64,000 bases of DNA from contig OZ252227.1 of the NCBI GenBank assembly GCA_965249175.1, positions 4,712,001 to 4,776,000 of the forward strand. The letters run 5' to 3'. This DNA is from CAZYFH01 sp965249175. Lineage in GTDB: Bacteria; Acidobacteriota; Vicinamibacteria; Vicinamibacterales; UBA8438. Below the pieces are notes generated by a model. The model made no database searches, was not told where the DNA came from, and saw only the letters and a program-made list of their open reading frames with translations. Made by a program: the position numbers and the translations under genes. Each line of letters opens with the position of its first letter. Positions within the stretch are counted from its first letter, which is position 1. This document shows positions 61,454-64,000 of the stretch, in pieces.

Positions 61454-63670
61454 ATGGGCTGCGTGACGCACCAACCGGGATTGGCGGTCGCCCTGTGCGG
61501 GCTCTGTCTCGCCGTCGGCGGCGGGGCGACGGCCGGAGCGCAGACCGAAGACCTTCGTCTCCCCGAACCCACCTACCTGGCCGCCGTCGAGCTCTGGCGG
61601 GATGGGCAGGTGCGCGATGCACTCGCGGCATTAGAGCGTGAGACGGGGCCCGGGCACACCTCGCCGCTCGAGGCGCTGATTCTCCGCTCGGCGCTGCTAG
61701 CCGACGCTGGGCGCGCCCGTGAGGCGGAGGCCTCGTGGCAGGTGGTCATGACCCGCGCGGTCTGGATGCGAACCTTCGCGCGACGTGCGTTGGTGGGGAG
61801 CCTCGTCAGCGGCGAGCAGCCCGGCGCCGCCGAGCCCTTTCTCGCGGAGCTGATGCAGACGGATGCCGCGCGACACCTCGATCTGGTCCTGCGTGTCGCA
61901 GCGTCGTACGCGGCCACGGGCGCACACGAACGGGCGGCAGATCACTTCCGACGGGTGCTCCGCCAGCAGCCACGCGGCCCGTCGGCTGACGGTGCGCGGC
62001 TCGGTCTGGCTCGGGCGCTCGAGGCGTCCGGCAACCGGCCGGAGGCAATGGCAACCCTGCGGGAAGCACAGCTCGAGCATCGGACCGCGGACGCGTTTGT
62101 CGCGGCCCGTACGGAAGCACGACGATTGTCCCGCACGCTGGGCGACACACCCCAGCCCTTCAGCGAGAGCGAATATCGAAGTCTTGCCCGCCGCCTCCGC
62201 AATGCATCGCGCTTCCCCGCCGCGCTCGACCTCATCGAGGCGTGGCGTGAGGCCTATCCGGACACCGCACGCCCCGATCGCATCGAGTCCGACCGGATCG
62301 CGACGCTCTATGCGCAGCGCGCCAACGCACAAGGGGTGGCCGCGTGCGAAGGGTTCTATCGGCGCTTTCCGTCGAGCACGCTGACGCCGGAGGTCCGCCA
62401 GACCGATTTTCGGCTGGCCGTCCGGATGGCCGACACGGAGCGCGCCCGCGGACTCGGGCTGGCCTTGTGGGAGGGCCGTGTACCCGGCGCCACCGATGGG
62501 CAGCGTCGTGGTGCGGCCTCGCTCCTGGCCGCCTATCTCGTCGCGGTTGGAGACGTCGAGGGTGGCCTGGCGCTCTATCGCGAGCTGTTTCAGACGGCGC
62601 AGTCGGCTGACGACCAGCGGGCAATGCTGTGGCGCGCCGGCGTGGCGGCACTCCGCGACGGACAGCACCAGCGCGCGGTCACCAACCTCGGCGCCCTGGT
62701 CGACCGGCGCCCGAGCGATGACCTTGCGCTCGCAGCCACCTACTGGCTTGCGGTCGCACATGCGCGAACCGGCGCCACAGACCGAGCGGCGCAGGCCTTT
62801 GGTGGACTCGCGGGCCGTCGTCCGTATCACTACTACGGTCTGCGGGCGGCGGACCGGCTCGAGGAACTGACGCCGGGCACGGCAAACGCGCCGCCCCAGC
62901 CGGCGACCTTCCCGCCGCTGTCTCTCACTCGCGCGTCACGCGAGCGGGCCGAGTTCAAGGCGGCGGTGGCGCTCGCACGCGCAGGCCTCACGGCCGACGC
63001 CGCCGGCTACCTCCGACGGCTCCTCGAGCACCAGTCACGCGACCGCGGCCTGGCGTTGCTGGCCGCCCGTGCGTCCGCCGACGCCGGCCAGTACGGCGCC
63101 GTCGCGCGCATCGTCGTTAACCACTTCGGCACGTATCTCGAACGCCCCGCGCGCGACCTGCCGGCCGACTTCTGGCAACTCGTCTACCCGCGCCCGTTCT
63201 GGGACGCGGTCCAGGCGGCCGCGACGTCGCACGATGTGGATCCGGTCTTATTGCTGTCGCTGATGCGGCAGGAGTCCCGCTTCGACCCCAACGCGCGGTC
63301 TGCCGTTGGCGCGATCGGGCTACTACAAGTCATGCCATACACGGCGACGGCGCTTGCGCGCCGCGCCGGCGTTGCCGAGATCCTCACCGAGCGCGGGGTT
63401 GACGAGACGACGCTCACCGAGCCGGCGGTCAACCTGGCAATCGCGGCGCGGCTGAATGGTGACCTGCTGTCGCTGTTCGACGACGCCCTCCCTCCGGTCG
63501 TCGCGTCCTACAACGCGGGTGAGGATCGGGTCGCCATCTGGTGGCAGGCCGCGCGGGACCAGCGCCAGGACGCCTTCATCGACACCATCCCGTACGCTGA
63601 GACCAGGCGCTTCGTGCGCGAGGTGCTGGCCAACTACGCCGCGTACCAGCGGATCTACGGAACGCCCTAA
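61454..63670 (+). CDS. slt: Soluble lytic murein transglycosylase (Slt70-like)
   Basis: 738 aa. A signal peptide (LAVALCGLCLAVGGGATAGA) is followed by a long TPR-like superhelix (about 40-560) and an SLT domain at the C-terminus. The catalytic Glu607 is in LMRQESRFDPNARS, with GAIGLLQVMPYTATALARRA, VVASYNAGEDRVAIWW and DTIPYAETRRFVREVLANY. It cleaves glycan strands with formation of anhydro-muropeptides. ATG 61454 lacks a clear Shine-Dalgarno. The stop TAA abuts an R1 repeat. Confidence 0.93.
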   Translation: MGCVTHQPGLAVALCGLCLAVGGGATAGAQTEDLRLPEPTYLAAVELWRDGQVRDALAALERETGPGHTSPLEALILRSALLADAGRAREAEASWQVVMTRAVWMRTFARRALVGSLVSGEQPGAAEPFLAELMQTDAARHLDLVLRVAASYAATGAHERAADHFRRVLRQQPRGPSADGARLGLARALEASGNRPEAMATLREAQLEHRTADAFVAARTEARRLSRTLGDTPQPFSESEYRSLARRLRNASRFPAALDLIEAWREAYPDTARPDRIESDRIATLYAQRANAQGVAACEGFYRRFPSSTLTPEVRQTDFRLAVRMADTERARGLGLALWEGRVPGATDGQRRGAASLLAAYLVAVGDVEGGLALYRELFQTAQSADDQRAMLWRAGVAALRDGQHQRAVTNLGALVDRRPSDDLALAATYWLAVAHARTGATDRAAQAFGGLAGRRPYHYYGLRAADRLEELTPGTANAPPQPATFPPLSLTRASRERAEFKAAVALARAGLTADAAGYLRRLLEHQSRDRGLALLAARASADAGQYGAVARIVVNHFGTYLERPARDLPADFWQLVYPRPFWDAVQAAATSHDVDPVLLLSLMRQESRFDPNARSAVGAIGLLQVMPYTATALARRAGVAEILTERGVDETTLTEPAVNLAIAARLNGDLLSLFDDALPPVVASYNAGEDRVAIWWQAARDQRQDAFIDTIPYAETRRFVREVLANYAAYQRIYGTP

Positions 63671-63671
63671 T

Positions 63672-63693
63672 AACCCCAGAGCTCACTTGGGTT
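63672..63693. repeat. R1 repeat, single copy
   Basis: AACCCCAGAGCTCACTTGGG then TT, the best example of the consensus. It lies 1 nt after the transglycosylase stop, between convergent genes. Confidence 0.8.
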
Positions 63694-63715
63694 TAGGCGT
63701 CCCGATCGACACGAA

Positions 63716-64000
63716 TCAGTAACCGCGCGCCGTGCTGCCGGCACGGCGCCGATCCGCCGCGCCCTCGAGGAGGTCGGCGTCGGCGTCGTAGTAGATGGCC
63801 TGCGCCGTACCCTGGCGGGCGCGGGTCGTGACGGAGTGACCACGGGCCTCGAGCAGCGCGACCGTATCTGGAGACAACCCGTAGCGCTCCGCGGAGATCA
63901 CGTCCGGCAGCCACTGGTGATGGAACCGCGGCGCGTCGACCGCTTCCTGGATGTTCATCCCGTGGTCGACGACATTCAGGATGGTGTGAAGCACGGTGTT
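63716..64000 (-). CDS. Gamma-glutamyltranspeptidase, C-terminal end (cut by window edge)
   Basis: The last 94 residues of a Ggt-family enzyme: TILNVVDHGMNIQEAVDAPR, FHHQWLPDVISAERYGLSPD and QGTAQAIYYDADADLLEGAA, DRRRAGSTARGY. This matches the small-subunit end of Ntn-hydrolase gamma-glutamyltranspeptidases. The catalytic Thr and the large subunit lie beyond the right edge. Confidence 0.9.
   Translation of the reverse strand, partial: NTVLHTILNVVDHGMNIQEAVDAPRFHHQWLPDVISAERYGLSPDTVALLEARGHSVTTRARQGTAQAIYYDADADLLEGAADRRRAGSTARGY

Noticed and set aside
1..64000. CRISPR arrays, rRNA, tRNA genes
   Set aside because: No regularly spaced direct repeats of 24-40 bp and no recognisable rRNA or tRNA cloverleaf were seen in the gaps. 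The palindromic repeats found are dispersed, not arrayed.

Overview
The window looks like a chromosomal segment of a GC-rich Gram-negative bacterium. The closest fit is an acidobacterium of the Vicinamibacteria type, probably from an environmental assembly. This is an inference from gene content: PQQ dehydrogenases, a DUF5916 outer-membrane protein, a PadR plus HAAS-domain pair, a GspE ATPase fused to a receiver domain, a HemQ-like protein, Ku, many Tat or Sec secreted oxidases and peptidases, and no rRNA or tRNA in view. Gene density is high. Most intact genes have clear start and stop sites, and several pairs overlap by 4 bp.

Layout. 1-5.1 kb: the tail of a PQQ dehydrogenase, then a divergent pair made of a glyoxylate aminotransferase and a large FAD/Fe-S 2-hydroxyacid dehydrogenase, then an FmdB-type zinc ribbon. 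5.2-9.2 kb: a membrane protein, a PadR/HAAS operon with a perfect 22-bp palindrome at its start, and a Cys/Met-metabolism PLP enzyme. 9.2-11.8 kb: a decayed islet holding an HNH nuclease and AAA ATPase pair (Septu-like) flanked by the two halves of a DUF2235 hydrolase on opposite strands. 11.9-24.7 kb: secreted redox and carbon genes (a CXXCH/propeller protein, cyclophilin, a GMC oxidoreductase with its Tat partner, KamA, a Rieske protein plus a lanthanide-type PQQ dehydrogenase, DUF5916). 24.8-34.5 kb: tannase family, TerC, a REC-PilZ regulator, esterase, M20 peptidase, a Na+ symporter with SDR, and YdcF. 34.8-40.2 kb: Ku and the amidase-GerMN-rph-rdgB run, then otsB. 40.4-51.4 kb: a degenerate receiver protein, a dipeptidase, TetR, a class V aminotransferase, cyanophycinase, an M4 protease, and two M23 peptidases. 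51.4-56 kb: a formyl-CoA:oxalate CoA-transferase, a ketopantoate reductase-like protein, an NRAMP-like transporter, and a HemQ-like protein. 56-59.8 kb: a zone of signalling and secretion remnants (a 36-codon Hpt-like ORF joined to uridine kinase, a multiply deleted GspE-REC pseudogene, and a PAS-GAF protein without an output domain). 60-64 kb: tagatose-bisphosphate aldolase, a lytic transglycosylase, and the end of gamma-glutamyltranspeptidase.

The most distinctive signal outside the genes is a set of dispersed short palindromic repeats in intergenic gaps. R1 has the core AACCCCAGAGCTCAC and seven sites. R2 is CTAGTGTCCTGTCAC-like. R3 is GGGGTTCGGGGCGCAGCCCC-like. R4 is CAGCCCGTGGTGGAAGTCCC-like. 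Several copies are paired head to head, two of them as roughly 165-bp hairpin units, and several supply the stop codon of the neighbouring gene. The best candidates for something undescribed are these repeat families, the exact 18-residue repeat protein under PadR control, and the inside-out DUF2235 gene around a Septu-like pair.
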